Notes: generated by a model from the letters alone, not told the origin. A stretch of DNA of 64,000 nt from Lotus japonicus (GCF_012489685.1 NC_080044.1:32047021-32111020); one strand, 5' to 3'. Shown: positions 19,742-32,604, numbered from the stretch's first letter. Program-made: numbers and translations.

Positions 19742-22700
19742 TTACGCGCACGGCATTCTTGCAGTGTCTGTTGATTTACGAGGATCAGAAGTTCCTTGTG
19801 AACCTCATTTGCTTAGGGCTTAAAGAGCTCGATGTGATTCTGGGAATGGATTGGTTGGCGCAGTATCACGTTCTCTTGGACTGTGCTAACAAGACCGTAG
19901 TCTTTCCGGATTCAGGCGTTACGGATTACTTAAATTCGTACACCTTGAGAAAGTTTTTCACCAGCATTCATGAACTCTATCGTAGCTGAGGCGAAGAACG
20001 ACGGTGACGTGCGCAACGTTTTGGTAGTGCAAGAATTTGTGGACGTGTTTCCAGAGGATGTGCCTGGGATAACGCCGGTGAGGGAGACGAAGTTCTCTAT
20101 TGATATCATGCCCGGCACGGGGCCAATATCGATGGCGCCTTATCGGATGGCACCGGCAGAGTTGGCGGAATTAGCAAAGCAGTTGGAGGATCTCTCTTCC
20201 AAGGAATTTATCCGACCAAGTGTGTCGCCTTGGGGTGCACCAGTGTTGTTGGTGAATAAGAAGGATGGGAGGTCCAGACTTTGTGTGGACTATCGGCAAC
20301 TCAACAAGGTGACAGTGAAGAATCGTTATCCGATGCCCAGGATAGATGACTTGATGGATCAACTTCGAGGTGCTGTTGTTTTATCGAAGATAGATCTGAA
20401 GTCAGGATATCACCAGATCTGTGTCAAGGAGGCGGATATTCAGAAAACTGCATTCAGAACTCGGTACGGGCATTATGAGTATCTTGTGATGCCGTTCGGA
20501 GTTACCAATGAACCCGTTGTATTCATGGATTATATGAACCGTGTGTTCAGATCATTCTTGGACAAGTTCGTGGTGGTGTTCATTGACGACATTCTAATTT
20601 ACTCGAAAAATAAAGAGGAACACGAAGAGCATTTACGTCAAGTGTTGGGAGTATTGCGAGAGAAGGAGCTATATGCTAATGGCTCGAAGTGCGAATTCTG
20701 GATGGAAGAGGTGAGGTTCCTGGGTCACGTCATATCAAGTCAGGGTGTGGCTGTTGACCCTAGCAAGATTGAATCGATTTTGTCGTGGGTTCAACCTAAG
20801 ACGGCAAGCGACATCAGAAGTTTTGTTGGGCTTGCTGGCTACTACAGACGCTTCGTGAAAGACTATGCAAAGTTGACTTCGCCGTTGACTCAATTGACGA
20901 AGAAGAATCAACCTTTTGCATGGACGGAGAAATGTGAAGAGAGTTTTTCAGGAGATGAAGAAGCGACTGACTACTGCACCAATACTAGCCTTACCTAAGG
21001 AGGGTGAACCATACGACGTTTACTGTGATGCTTCACATAATACGTTGGGTTGTGTCAAGATGCAGGAGAAGAAAGTGATTGCTTATGCCTCGTGACAGCT
21101 AAAGATTCATGAGAAGAATTATCCAACGCAAGATTTGGAGTTGCCTTCCATTGTGTATGCTCTCAAGATTTGGAGGCATTATCTGTATGGCAGTATGTTC
21201 ACGATCTACAGTGATCACAAGAGTCTTAAGTACTTGTTTGATCAGAAGGATCTGAACATGAGACAGCAAAGGTGGATGGAATTTCTGCAGGACTATGAGT
21301 TTTCTCTACAGTATCATCCGGGGAAAATCAATGTGGTAGCTGACGCTCTTAGTCGAAAGGCTATACATGTATCCTCGTTGATGGTCAAAGATATATAACT
21401 ACTTGAGGCATTCCGAGATCTGAGCTTGGATGTTAAGCTCACGCCAGGAAAGTTGTGTTTCGGAATGGTGACAGTGTCCAGTGGACTCTTGGACGAGATA
21501 AAGTCGAAGCAAGAGATCGATGAAGGACTGGTTGAGTGGCGCAAACTTGTTACTCAAGGAAAGGCACCGGAATTCACTATCGGCAACGATGGTCTTTTGC
21601 GTTGCAATGGACGAGTTTATGTACCCAGTGACGCAGCTATGAGGAGATTGATCTTGGATGAAGGCCACAAGAGCAGGTTGAGTATTCATCCGGGGATGAA
21701 CAAGATGTATCAAGACTTGAAACTTCATTTCTAGTTGCCTGGGATGAAGAAACAAGTAGCTGAGTACGTGGCAACATGTCTGACTTGTCAGAAGGCGAAG
21801 GTGGAACATCAGAAGCCAGCAGGGAAACTTCAGTCGTTGGATGTTCTGGAGTGGAAATGGGACAGCATCTCTATGGACTTTGTGACGGCGTTACCACTAA
21901 CACGAAGGAGGTTTGATGTGATATGGGTGGTAGTTGATCGATTGACGAAGACTGCTCACTTCGTGCCAATCAATCTGAACTACAAGGTGGAGAAGCTAGC
22001 AGAGATCTATATCGCTGAGATTGTACGTCTGCATGGTGTACCGTCTAGCATTGTGTCGGACAGAGACCCGAGGTTTACCTCACGTCTTTGGGAGCTTTGT
22101 AGCATGCTTTGGGAAACAAGTTGAGGTTGTGTTCCGCTTATCATCCACAGACGGATGAGCAAACCGAAAGGACTATTAAATCCTTGGAGGATTTTCTAAG
22201 GGCTTGCGTGCTAGACCATAAAGGAAGTTGGGATGAGTTGTTGCCGCTGATTGAGTTCACCTACAACAACAGCTTCCATGCGAGCATAGGGATGGCACCT
22301 TACGAAGCTTTGAATGGTCGGAGGTGTCGTACGCCCTTGTGCTGGCATCAAGATGGAGAGAACTTAGTCATTGGACCTGAAATGGTTCAACAGACCACGG
22401 AGGAGGTGAAGCGAATCCAGGAAAGAATGAGGATTTCGCAGATTCGTCAGAAAAGTTATGCCAACAATCGAAGAAAAGAGCTAGAATTTCAAGCTGGAGA
22501 TCATGTCTTCTTGCGGGTTACCCCGATGACAGGTGTCGGAAGGGCGATCAAGTCGAGAAAGCTTACTCCAAAGTTTATTGGACCGTACCAAATTACGGAG
22601 CGAGTTGGACCAGTGGCATACAGGATTGCATTACCGCCATTCCTATCCAACATCCATGATGTGCTTCATGTGTCGCAACTACGGAAGTACATGGCTGATG

Positions 22701-22939
22701 ACTCTCATGCGATTGAACCTGATGACATTCATCTGAAGGATGATCTTACGATGGTGATGCCACCCATCAAGATCGTCGATAAGAGCACGAAGCGCTTGAG
22801 AAACAAGGAGGTGCCCTTGGTGAAGGTTATGTGGAATCAAGCCACGAGCGACACTACATGGGAATTAGAAGATAAAATACGGGAGTCACATCCCGACTTG
22901 TTTGTAAACCCTTACGTTTCGAGCGCGAAACTATTTTAA
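19742..22939 (+). pseudogene. pol: gypsy-A pol: RT, RNase H, integrase, chromodomain-like tail
   Basis: Order as in chromoviruses. End of protease (LDVILGMDWLAQYH, 19840-19880). Reverse transcriptase 19970-20720 with [23 protein letters not shown] and catalytic FIDD (20581-20592). RNase H with [11 protein letters not shown] (the YDVYCDAS block lies after a frameshift). Integrase zinc finger (H-x-H...CLTCQKAK) and core ([28 protein letters not shown]). C-terminal KVMWNQATSDTTWELEDKI chromodomain-like segment, ending at TAA 22937. Breaks: frameshifts near 19980, 20950 and 22110; stops TGA 21093, TAA 21396 and TAG 21732. All catalytic motifs are still legible but no product could be made. Best fit: Tekay/Del-type chromovirus (inference). 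Confidence 0.95.
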
Positions 22940-22951
22940 GGGGGGTGGTAT
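22929..22951 (+). other. gypsy-A polypurine tract
   Basis: TTTTAAGGGGGGTGGTAT immediately before the 3' LTR. It overlaps the stop codon of pol, as in other members here. Confidence 0.85.
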
Positions 22952-25714
22952 TGTAAGACCCTACCTTGATGAATAAAATTATTTATTTTAGAATAAATGA
23001 TAAAGTGTGACTTGCTTGTGAATTGTGAATTTTCCTTGATGCATTGGAGTGTATAGTATTATTAATATTGAAGTGATAATACTTGGGGGTTAGGAAATAA
23101 TTTTGTGTAAGGTCAAGGACTCCAAGATAAGTGATTTTGGGTTGCTTGAGGGCCAAGAATGAGGGCCATACTCGAGTATGTGAAGAGGAAAGGAAAGAAG
23201 ACTTGTTTTTTAGTAGGATTGCATGAATTAAGGGGAAATTGTTTTTTAGTAGTATGTCTCCTAGTTAAGTGCTAATCAGTTTTGGGGCAAAAGAGTTATA
23301 GGCAAATGATGAGCCATAAATGCTTGGTCTCCTTTCAAATTGGTGAAAATTTTGAAGGCTCTCGCATGACATAGTGTGGCCGCGAGTTTGAGGGTAAAAG
23401 GGGAAGGATATTCAGCTTTTTGGAGAGACAAATAGGGGCTGAGTGAGAAACCCAAACACACACCCTCATTTTCCACACACTTCAGAAAAAGAAAGAAAGA
23501 AAGAAAGAGTGAGAGAGTGAGAGAGGGGCGGCGGCAAGGAGAGAAGAAGAGGAAGAAGAAGGAGAGGAAACAAGAGAGATCAAGAGAGAAAGGAGAGAAT
23601 CAATCCAAGGCTGAAGGTGCAGCAAGGAGAAGGCTTCTCCATTCATCTTTTCCATAACATTTCTATCATCTCTTTCAAACCCAAAAGCCAAGGTAAGGGG
23701 TGGATCTAGTGGGTAGAGTCTAGGATCAAGATGATGAAGGTTGCATGATTTACATGACTATAGTTTGAGTTTTATGATGATGATGATGTATGAGGGTTGG
23801 GGGCTGATCATATGCTTTAGGAACTTGATATGTGCTGCCTTAAACATGATCAAAAGTTGATGCCATGATCACTTGCAATTGATGCCAAACTTGACAATTT
23901 TGCCATGATTTTGCCTAGAACGAATTCTGTGATGTATCATATGCTTAAGGATGATTATGTTGATGATTAACATGATGGGTTGCTTGCTGTATGTTGGCCT
24001 AGAGGATGGCCAAAATGATTTTACAAAAAAAAAAAAAAGAACCCTAGAGCATTGGTGCTCTCGGCAAAACCCAAAACAAGGGTTTTGGTGGATTTTTCTT
24101 TAGTCTTTTTGTGCTATTGATTATTTTTTAATACTATTGGAGTTTTACCAAATTGGTGATGCATGTATGATGATATAATTGAGATGTTGATGCATAACAA
24201 ATGACTCTATGATCTTTTGTATGAAATCCATGATTATTTGCTAAATTTGACTAGATTTTCACATGAATTTAGCATGAAAGTTGATGTATGTTCAGTTCTG
24301 GATTTTGAGAGAAAATGCGTTATTGTTGTTGGCTGGACATTGGCTTGTGAAGTTGAAATGGAAGAAAGGAAAAGTTTTGAAAACCCTGGAGCCCTTTTAG
24401 GGTTCGGTCGAGCCACTTTTGTGGTCGTCGGCGAGTTTTCTTTCTTTCAATTTATCATGATTAAAGTTTTGACATGCAAGAGATTATGACTAAGCGTGTT
24501 GATATAGCATATATGTTGCCTGACTTGGATTTTGCCAAAAGGTCTCTCATCCAGCTGTAATTCCTTTTGGTGTTGTGATTATTTCTGCCGTTTATGTTTC
24601 ATTATTCGATGTTATAATTGTTAAGACTCTAAGTTGACATATTAGAGCCATGAACAAAGAGAATTGAGAACTTAATCACTTGCAAGTAAAATGTGAATGT
24701 AAATGGAACATAGGTCTAGTTATGACTATGGACCATGAGAACGATGGTACCGTTAGAGAAAAACAGTTACTTGCACGCGAGGGTGTTTGTGGGTTGTACT
24801 GTGTGTCCCCACGTGATGAGGTTGACTTCGGTCTCCTCGAGATTTATGGGTTGTACTGAGTGTCCCCATCTGACTTGGGTTGTACTGAGTGTCCCCTTGT
24901 GATTGTTCATCTGCGGATGATCGTGATTTGGCCATGGTGTTGAGGTGGTTGTGTGAATGGTGAGGACGTTAGTCTAACTAAACTTAAGTGACTAACCGAG
25001 TTATAACTTAAAGATTTTCCTATTAAATCTTGTTATGTTTGAGAATTGTGAAAGTTTTTGTACGTCAGTAGTGCTACAATCACCGTGACTGACAGGGAAA
25101 CATCATCGAGACTTAGAAGATGGAATGGGACAAGGTAAAGATGCCCTTTGCGCCTTGCCGTTTTCTGCACCCAGGTGATGAGAGCTCCGGCTCGAACTCT
25201 CCACAGTTGGCTGATGCAGAGAAGGATCCTTCCGAGCATGCGGAGGCTGCTGCCCCACCGTCTATTGCTGAAGATGTCATACCAGTGGAGGCAGAGACGA
25301 AGGGTAACTGTGCTGAACTAGAAGTCAAGGCCCCAGTGAAGAAGCGGTAGAGACTTTGTGGGTGGCTCGAGGAGTGATTGATGTTGTTTTGTTGGGGGTC
25401 GAGTGACATGTAGTTCTGAACTATCTTTTACTAGTTTTATTGTTCAGAGGTTATTGATGTATTATGATTTAGGGCCTAAGCCCGAGGTTTCAGTTTATGT
25501 ACTGTTGAATTATTATTGCTTTTAATTAAAGAGTTGTTTTATTCAGAAATTTATGTTTTATTTATTCCGCAAGTTTAAGTCGTAAGGTTTTCAAGAGTTT
25601 CGCAATAATTGAACTTTCTCATTAATTGAAGATTAATAATTGAAACGACGAAAATTATTTACGAAAGTTGGTTACTTGGTTACTGTGTGACACTCGAGAA
25701 ATCGGGGCGTTACA
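22952..25714 (+). mobile_element. gypsy-A 3' LTR
   Basis: TGTAAGACCC to GTTACA, 2,763 bp. It has neither solo-LTR insertion and so documents the empty sites. It lacks about 170 bp present in the 5' LTR around 15250-15415 (which removes the G run and the start of the LTR ORF) but keeps the ORF's C-terminal half. Purine-rich GAAAG/AGAAGAGGAAG tracts lie at 23485-23600 and hairpins at about 24785-24925. Confidence 0.93.
25056..25348 (+). pseudogene. LTR-encoded ORF, gypsy-A 3' copy (C-terminal part)
   Basis: A short YVSSATIT remnant of the conserved block is followed, after a frameshift, by 76 codons from ATG 25120 to TAG 25348: MEWDKVKMPFAPCRFLHPGD, an acidic Ala/Pro/Glu-rich region with AEKDPSEHAEAAAPP, and the end KAPVKKR. 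This parallels the gypsy-B copy (PPRFYFPED, HDPSEEVAVE, KKRRR), supporting a common ancestral protein. Confidence 0.45.
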
Positions 25715-27005
25715 TATCGTCTGAAGATTCCATGCAATCCGTGAAACACAAAAAGATCTTAGTCAAACTTGAAGAAGAAGTCTCAAGAGAAGAAGAGCAC
25801 GTGATCTGACAAAAACTCAATGGCCAAAGCTCAAGTACAATGTTGTCACCATTAAGCCTTCATCTGTGCTTACCAATGGATATAAACAAGAGCCAAAGCT
25901 ACCTACAACTTACATACTACTCTTTTGAACAAAGAGTCTCCATCAAATAGTGTCATGCATTTACTGTACCTAAGAAAGATACACTAAAGAATCGTTTGAT
26001 CCAACGGCTACATTCTTCGTGAAGAACAAGCATCAATAGCTATATTCACTCTCGCAGAAGATCAAGGAGTATAAAAGGAGAACTTGAAGACTCCAGAAGA
26101 CATAAAAAACAATCTGAAATTGAAATATCTTTTTCGATCCAATTTAACAAGTAGCCAAAAAATCAAGACAAGTTTAAGAGTCAAATCCTATCGTCTGTTA
26201 CAGAGAGAAACACTTAATAGTAAACTCCTCTACCCAAACCGTCTCTAGAGTTGGAACACAAAGTACACCTCAGAATCAAATCTTATTCAAATACGTTGTA
26301 GTTTGTTGAGCTGTTAAAGTCTACAATCCCTCTTGTGAGAAGAGAACCCTGTAGAGTCAAACGATCTTGCAAAAGATCATAGGAGAAGTCTTGTAAAATA
26401 CTAGTTGGGAGAATTCATGTCTAATACTTGTTAGGAGAAGTCCTGAAAATACTTAGGAGAAGTCGTGTAGAATACTTGTTGGGAGAAGTCCTGTCTAATA
26501 CTTGTTAGGAGAAGTCTTGAACAATACTTAGGAGAAGTCTTGAACAATACTTAGGAGAAGTCTTGTAGAATACGTGTTGGGAGAAGTCCTGTCTAATACT
26601 TGTTAGGAGAAGTCCTGTAAAATACTTGTTGGGAGAAGTCCTGCCTAATACTTGTTAGGAGAAATCCTGGATAATACTTAGGGGAAGTCCTGAAGAATAC
26701 TTGTTGGGAGAAGTCAAGTCTAATACTTGTTGTATGAGAAGTCTTTGATACTTGTTAGTGAAAACTTTGGTTAAGCTAAGGACTGAACGTAGCCTCATCC
26801 TTTGTGGGTGAACCAGGATATATCGCTTTGTGCTTATTATCTGTTCTTCACTACTTTTATATCCGCTGCATCAAACAATTGCTAAAAACACTCTATGAAC
26901 TTTTAATTGTTTGAAACCTCAAGTTTTATTGAAATACAATTCAAACCCCCCTTTCTTATTGAAATTCTGGCAAGTATAACACGAATGTTCTACCAGATGT
27001 CTAAG
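25715..27005 (+). mobile_element. Sirevirus-like LTR, right part (split by gypsy-A)
   Basis: Non-coding. The sequence before 11797 (ending AGATCG) continues naturally into 25716 (ATCGTCTGAAG), so gypsy-A appears to have inserted into it. TATAAAAGG at 26070-26078 is a candidate core promoter. The end near 26930-26975 (CAATTCAAACCCCCC...TTTCTTATTG) resembles Sirevirus LTR ends. The left boundary is not resolved. Confidence 0.55.
26383..26760. repeat. Imperfect tandem repeat, GGAGAAGTC-CTAATACTTGTT
   Basis: About a dozen imperfect copies of a 26-34 bp unit built from AGGAGAAGTCCTG and TAATACTTGTT, inside the Sirevirus-like LTR downstream of its TATA-like box. Confidence 0.85.
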
Positions 27006-27099
27006 ACATCTCGTACAACATTACACACAACACAACAAATAATACAGCAAGATAAATAACTGAAAAGATAATGTGACACAGGAAATTATTAACTCAGTT

Positions 27100-27260
27100 C
27101 GGTGCAGAAGACTGCCTATCATACTTCTGTAAAGGCCTTGATCAACATCAGGACCACTATCTTTTTTTGTCAACTTGATATGAGTAGCTGCAGGAGTTTT
27201 CTTATGCGTTGAACCTTCAAGTCCAAACTTTTTGACTAACTCTTTGGCATACTTGCTCTT
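27100..27260 (-). pseudogene. pol: copia-B RT end fragment (left of the tandem array)
   Basis: The minus strand encodes the end of a copia reverse transcriptase: HIKLTKKDSGPDVDQGLYR, preceded by the SKYAKELVKKFGLEGST region, homologous to copia-A at 6716-6800. It is interrupted at 27260 and resumes at 50411. Confidence 0.8.
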
Positions 27261-28436
27261 TGTAACACCCCGATTTCGGTGGCGTCACTTTAGTAACCAA
27301 AAGTAAACTTAATGCGGAAATACGTGAATATTTTTTTTTTCGATATAATAACTAAGACAAGACTGAATTAAATAAAACCCAAATGCGAAAAGCAATAAAA
27401 CTATTATACAATATATATTTACAACCCCCGCTGTAAGTACCCAACCTCGTCACGAGTAACCTCCAGTGACGGAAAGTAGTAGAAAAGAACGCCCGTAGGC
27501 AAAAGGTATAATCCAAAAGAAAGGTTAGGTGTCTGCAACACTGTCCCTCAAAATAAGAATAAGTCAGCCCAGATGGCCTAAAACAAGACCTCTTAAGTCC
27601 AACCAACTCTCTGTGATTCCCGTAGAGGAACCACACAAAAAGCTATAGGTGGGAAACTACCCTGTCCCCAAAGAAAACAAATGATGTTCAGAGCTAAGAC
27701 TCTACTCCTACACTAATCCCATCTCGAGGAGCTCACACCAGCACTAAAACCTACATGCTAGCATGATCATCGTCCGAATTCGAAATCCAGAACGACCTAG
27801 TCTATGTACACCATCCGTCCTCCGCTCGCTATCGCGATGCGCTCCTGTTCCAGCATCCCAACTCTAGTTTCCCCCGAAGGGTGAACCGTCGTGAACCAGT
27901 CCGCCAAAGACATCTGACAAAGGGCGTTTGTCCGCCAAAGCACACACAGAAGACGCGAGGGTCAACTCCAAAGAATTACATAAATAATAGCACCAATAGA
28001 TATAGATAAGAGAATAGCCACTTAGGCTTATAGCTAGGGATAACATCCTAGGGTTGCATATTACATAATGAACTTAACAGCAATAATAACAATTAACATG
28101 TTCCAAATAGGATTAACAAATAACAATCACACTCGACAACTAAATCAGTATGCATGAATGCAGGATGATTAGTCAAACAACGTCTCCGACTCTCACTCGA
28201 CACGTCGCCACGTGTTCTAGGTAAATTAAAGTCTCTAAAAGCTTACCGTAAGGTAAAGTCGATTCTGCGACAAAAGACACTTCTTCACATCAACATAGTA
28301 ACTCATGATGATCTCCGGATCATCCGACTCATCTCAATCCGATGGTCACAACTGCTCAACAAGCAAAGAGTATCACATACTCGGAAACTACCGGTTTCCC
28401 GGACTTATCCCCAGGATAGCCCAACAATTAGGCATG

Positions 28437-28912
28437 TCAAGTCGATCCAACCCCTTGGGTTGAACATACGGACTCGCACACGCAACTCCCACAATTAGGC
28501 ATGTCGAGTCGATCCAACCCATCGGGATGGACATACGGACTCGCACACGCAACAAATGACAACGCCAAGTCGATTCACTCAAAGGAGTCGAACATACGGA
28601 CGTTGCGCGTGTCCAATGACTATCGCCGAATCGATCCAATCCATCGGATTGAACATACGGATCCGCGCGTGTCGAAATGTTGTCGCTGAATCGATCCAAT
28701 CCCCCGGATTGAACATACGGATTCACGCGAGGTAAAATGGCAATCGTTGAATCGATCCAATCCCTCTGATTGAACATACGGACTCACGCGTGCCTGAGTG
28801 ACTACCGCCGAATCGATCCAATCCATCGGATTGAATATACGGATTCGCGCGTGTCAACAATTATTGCCGAATCGGCCCAACCCGTCGGGTTTGGACATAC
28901 GGATTCGCGCCG
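28437..28912. repeat. Nested-hairpin minisatellite in array LTR 1
   Basis: Eight tandem units of about 59-63 bp sharing GAACATACGGA and GATCCAA. Each has an inner stem (CAATCC/GGATTG, or CAACCC/GGGTTG as at 28448-28453/28457-28462) with a 3 base loop. Most have an outer stem such as CGAATC/GATTCG, CGAGTC/GACTCG (28505-28510/28538-28543) or TGAATC/GATTCA (28687-28692/28720-28725). The same array recurs in LTRs 2-4 at about 34830-35305, 41222-41697 and 47597-48072. Confidence 0.9.
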
Positions 28913-30534
28913 CAAAGTCGAAGATACACCCAACAACATAGCTACTCCAACAGCACAACAACAAACGCTGCTCCAACAGCACCACAACATCTACATACTC
29001 GAAGCCTCTCAACTTTCTCAATGCTGGGATCCGACGACACTTCTCGTTTTCCAAACTATGATTTGCATCCAAAGCTTCCTTCCGAGATTATTACCATTAC
29101 TTAAAGATTTAGAGGTTGTTTAATGTCTTATGAGTTTTCTTTACAAAATAATTATCCTTTTAGTCTTATCGCAAATCCTATAAGTTCTCGGGATCTCCTA
29201 ATCCCCAAATGACTCCAGAGAATGTCTCGATCCATAAACATCATAACAAGGCCCGAATCTCATTCGTCCTTTCAAGCTTCCTCAAAACTCTCAAAATAAA
29301 ATCGGCATGACCTGCCCGCTTTTCTCACCGTTCAGAAACTCAGATTCCAGTACAGAGCATATTCAATTCATCACAATCAACAACATGTCATATATCGATA
29401 AATCGCATCATAAACACTTAGCACTTAGCATATAAAGCATGCACCACACATCCTAGATTACCCACATAACACATAGCATGTAAGTCAATCTCAAAAACAT
29501 TCAGTAGATGAATCATCTACATTGTCAGCCGAAGCCTCAGAAAACATTTTCCAATCACACACAATTCCAGTGCATAAACAGTAAACAATGTCGAAACATC
29601 GACCCTAAGCATTAACTACAGATTCAGTGAGAAGCCCTCACCTGTAGATTCTCCAGGACGATCTCCTAACACTTGTTCACAATCAAAGGCTTGCTCCTCT
29701 GGGAATTCCTCAAAATCACCTTTAGAGCAAAACCACAGAAATACTATCAGAATCTATCGAAAACTAAGCTATCGATACTTACTAAGGTTACTCGAAGTAA
29801 TCTATACTCTAAGGTACGATAATCTAGCGCGAAAAGACAAGTTTTCGGAAAAGGAAATTTTCCTCCTCCTCCCCTATAGGGCTCGGCCACTTTTGGTAAT
29901 TGTGGGGCTCGATTTTTCTTCGATCAAACTTGGTTCCTATGCTATCATTAGCCGTAACTAAGGGTATTCTGAACTCGGAAAAATTATCGGATCAAAAACT
30001 GTCGCAGGGGTATTTTGGTCATGATTTTTAACTTAGGATTTTCAAAACTGAAATCCCAAAAACCAAATTTTGCAGGGACGTCACCAACGACGTTTATGAC
30101 AACTAATCCTAGTAGCACTAAGCTAAGGCGATAGTTTTCAGCCTAAAGGTTGAAGCTTTACACCAAAAACTCCAAAAAATGGGTATTTTAGGTTCAAATT
30201 GATTCCGGCGGAATTCCGGCGACATAACGGAAAATCTAACCCGGCAGAAGTGATCTTGGGCGCATAAGGAAGAGGTTTAGAATCAGAAATGAAAGATTCA
30301 GGATAGTTTTGCAAAAACCCATAAACTATCCGCTCAGAAAACTCTACAGAAAAGCTATGGAAAAAGCGATCAGAGGTAAGGATTAGCGACTATACCTCGA
30401 AACCTTGAAGTAGCAACTGATTGATCGACGATCAAGCAAACGATGAAGAAAATCTTCTCTTCTCCCTCCCTTGTAGAACTCGCGGCCTTGATGAAGAAAA
30501 TGGAGGAAAATTTGAGTTTTTCTTCCTTTCTTTG

Positions 30535-30568
30535 CTATATATAAAGGTTGGAAATTCGCGGGAAAATG
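30535..30568 (-). promoter_or_regulatory. Candidate core promoter of array LTR
   Basis: On the element (minus) strand TTTTCCCGCGAATTTCC is followed by TTTATATATAG. TTTCCCGC fits the E2F consensus (TTTSSCGC). The LTR at 53080 has the same arrangement, TTTTCCCGCGATTTC then CTATAAATAG (53885-53915), although the LTRs are otherwise strongly diverged. Present in all four array LTRs. Confidence 0.45.
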
Positions 30569-31249
30569 AAAGTTTCGCGAATCTGATTTTTCCGGCGTCA
30601 TTCTCCGTGAATTCTAAGATAGGTTTTGGCGAAAGAATTCAAAAAATAAAATGAGGTCTCCTTATATTTTTGGCAACTAAAGCATAGTCGGTGTAAAACT
30701 ATTTTACCCGATAAGTTGCTTTTTGCATCGAATGTCGGAATGGAAAACTTCCTTCGGAAGAAAGATTGAAATCATCAAGAGAAATGGGTGTACGCGTGTG
30801 GAATATTCATTTGAAGCTCTGAATAGAAAAAGTCTTCATTGTCGAGAAATTCTAGGGTTTTGAAATACCAGGGATTCGGTTTCGGCAAACTTCCGATGAT
30901 TGGAATCGAACGTTCGTAGATCCTAGAGTTTCGCCTCGAAACGATTGTGATATATGGAAAAAGAGAAGTTCTAACATTTCTCTGAAGATTTTTGGAATTA
31001 ACTTCCGTCGTGCCTAAAAGTGAAAATTAGCTATATACTAGGGTTTCTGACCTAGGTTTAAGCGTAAAACGTTCGTGCTATAACTTTTATCGACTTCGAT
31101 AAAATCCTTTGACTTTTCCTGAACTTTCTCCTTCATAAATCTATTTCATTTGACAAACTCTTGTTCAGGTTTCCTTTCACAATACATCAACCCTAATCGT
31201 GAATAAGATTTTATTCACTAAGCATAAGCTTAAAAACTTGGGTCTTACA

Positions 31250-31275
31250 TTACTACCCTCCAAAAAGAAAGTTTC
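31250..31275 (-). other. Array element polypurine tract, internal region 1
   Basis: The element strand reads TTTTTGGAGGGTAGTAA immediately before the LTR start. The same tract lies at 37643-37668 and 44018-44043. Confidence 0.75.
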
Positions 31276-31313
31276 GACCTCGAAACTTAAGGGTCAGTAA
31301 AAAGTTCTGGATA

Positions 31314-32604
31314 TTATTCCTTGATCTTTTCCTCTAATACCCATATAGCACCGTCCGTGTCTTTGTTCCAAATAACTTTCACTAAAGCACTCTGCTTTCC
31401 CTTCGATTGTTTCACTCTTCTAGTCCCAATGCTGACCGACGGCGTCTCAAAAGACATATCGTCTTCTAACTCTCTGTTATCCGGTTTGACCACTTGCGTC
31501 GGGTCTCCGTTGGAAATAGTATTTGTTGGCATTCGTGCAATCGCACAACCTTAACCACTTGCTCCTTTGCTTTTGTTCGTCCAAAATACTGATTAGAAAC
31601 TCGGTACATCTCTATGCTCCGGAGTGAATGCTCAACTTGAGTCTTAATACCTCGGGCATCACAAGACTCATTCCCTTTAACATTAACTTATCAACAACTT
31701 ATAAGCTAACCTTCATCTTAATATCTAACAATTCATTATTATCGTCTTCGTCCTCAAAACCTTCCTCACTCAAACCAACTCAAACTTACTGAAATCTCTA
31801 ACGCTTTGCATAAATCGAGTCTTATCCTCTAGAAGATCAATTCATAACTGTACCTCAAAGGTCATAACTAGTCATTTTATCATCCGATCCTCCAACCTTC
31901 TGAGGTTTAACTATTATCGTAACTGCTATCACCACTACCTTCCTTACTCATACATGATTTTCAACTCCCCAAGTCAATCTTATTCATAGGATTCTTATTC
32001 AACTGAGCAAAATTCACTTGCTAACTCTAGCACGCATCACCGAAATCCATAACAAAGTTCCATTCACTATTAGACTCTGAGTAGCTTGTCCAAATATGAT
32101 AACTTCAAGTATTCATCTCTTAAAACTACAACTCCTTCGCAAGGAAAACAAATACTTAATGAGAACTTTTTCCTCCCAAACCCAACTAATCTTCGATCAA
32201 CACAAGTTAATCTTACCAATCCTTCTATCAAAGTCCATAGCCAGCTGTGATTCCGAATATCACCCCCTCAATATTAAGTTGATCAGGCCTAATACATCGA
32301 AGGTGGAAATCTAGAAAAACCTACTGGAACAGTCAATGAGTTCCTATCATCCAGTGGTCGCAAATACCCTGACGTTAAATCTTCAATGATGTCGCTACGG
32401 AACTACACACCCTCGACATCATACGTATACTATCCATAATGAATCTCTATGAAATTCATTCTTCAGCTTCTAGCTTCCTTTTAAACGCATCGGTAGAAGA
32501 CTACTTTCTAGGCTTAGCGTGTCATTCTAAACCTCGTATAACTTCTATAGCTAAAATACGAGCTACAGTCAAATAAGGTATTAATAGGCATAATAACTAT
32601 AAGG
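31314..32604 (-). pseudogene. Array element pol remnant with chromodomain-like tail (unit 1)
   Basis: 31314-31532 on the minus strand encodes a C-terminal tail, with ALVKVIWNKDTDGAIWVLEE matching the end of gypsy-A pol (KVMWNQATSDTTWELEDKI). It is the end of a chromovirus integrase. Between it and gag (31533-32604) there is no long frame. About 31590-31680 resembles degraded integrase zinc-finger sequence (compare 5460-5560). Reverse transcriptase and RNase H are missing, so the element is non-autonomous. Near-identical copies: 37707-38997 and 44082-45372. Confidence 0.75.

Larger units (their letters stand above)
27261..31249 (-). mobile_element. Tandem array LTR 1
   Basis: 3,989 bp. The plus strand begins TGTAACACCCCGATTTCGG and ends GGGTCTTACA; on the element strand this is TGTAAGACCC...CGGGGTGTTACA. 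Outer flank CTCTT (27256-27260) equals the flank at 50411-50415. This copy has private variants relative to the other three (for example at about 28677, 30113 and 31072), as expected of the outermost LTR. Candidate TATA on the minus strand near 30535-30543. Short frames within the LTR are not genes. Confidence 0.97.

Noticed and set aside
27352..27636. 94-codon ORF identical in four LTRs
   Set aside because: Identity follows from recent LTR duplication; the homologous part of solo LTR D (57640-57930) does not preserve the frame, and it shows no domain.
28770..29123. 117-codon ORF repeated in each array LTR (and the 129-codon ORF opposite)
   Set aside because: They read through the nested-hairpin minisatellite on both strands; repetition reflects the tandem array, not coding selection.
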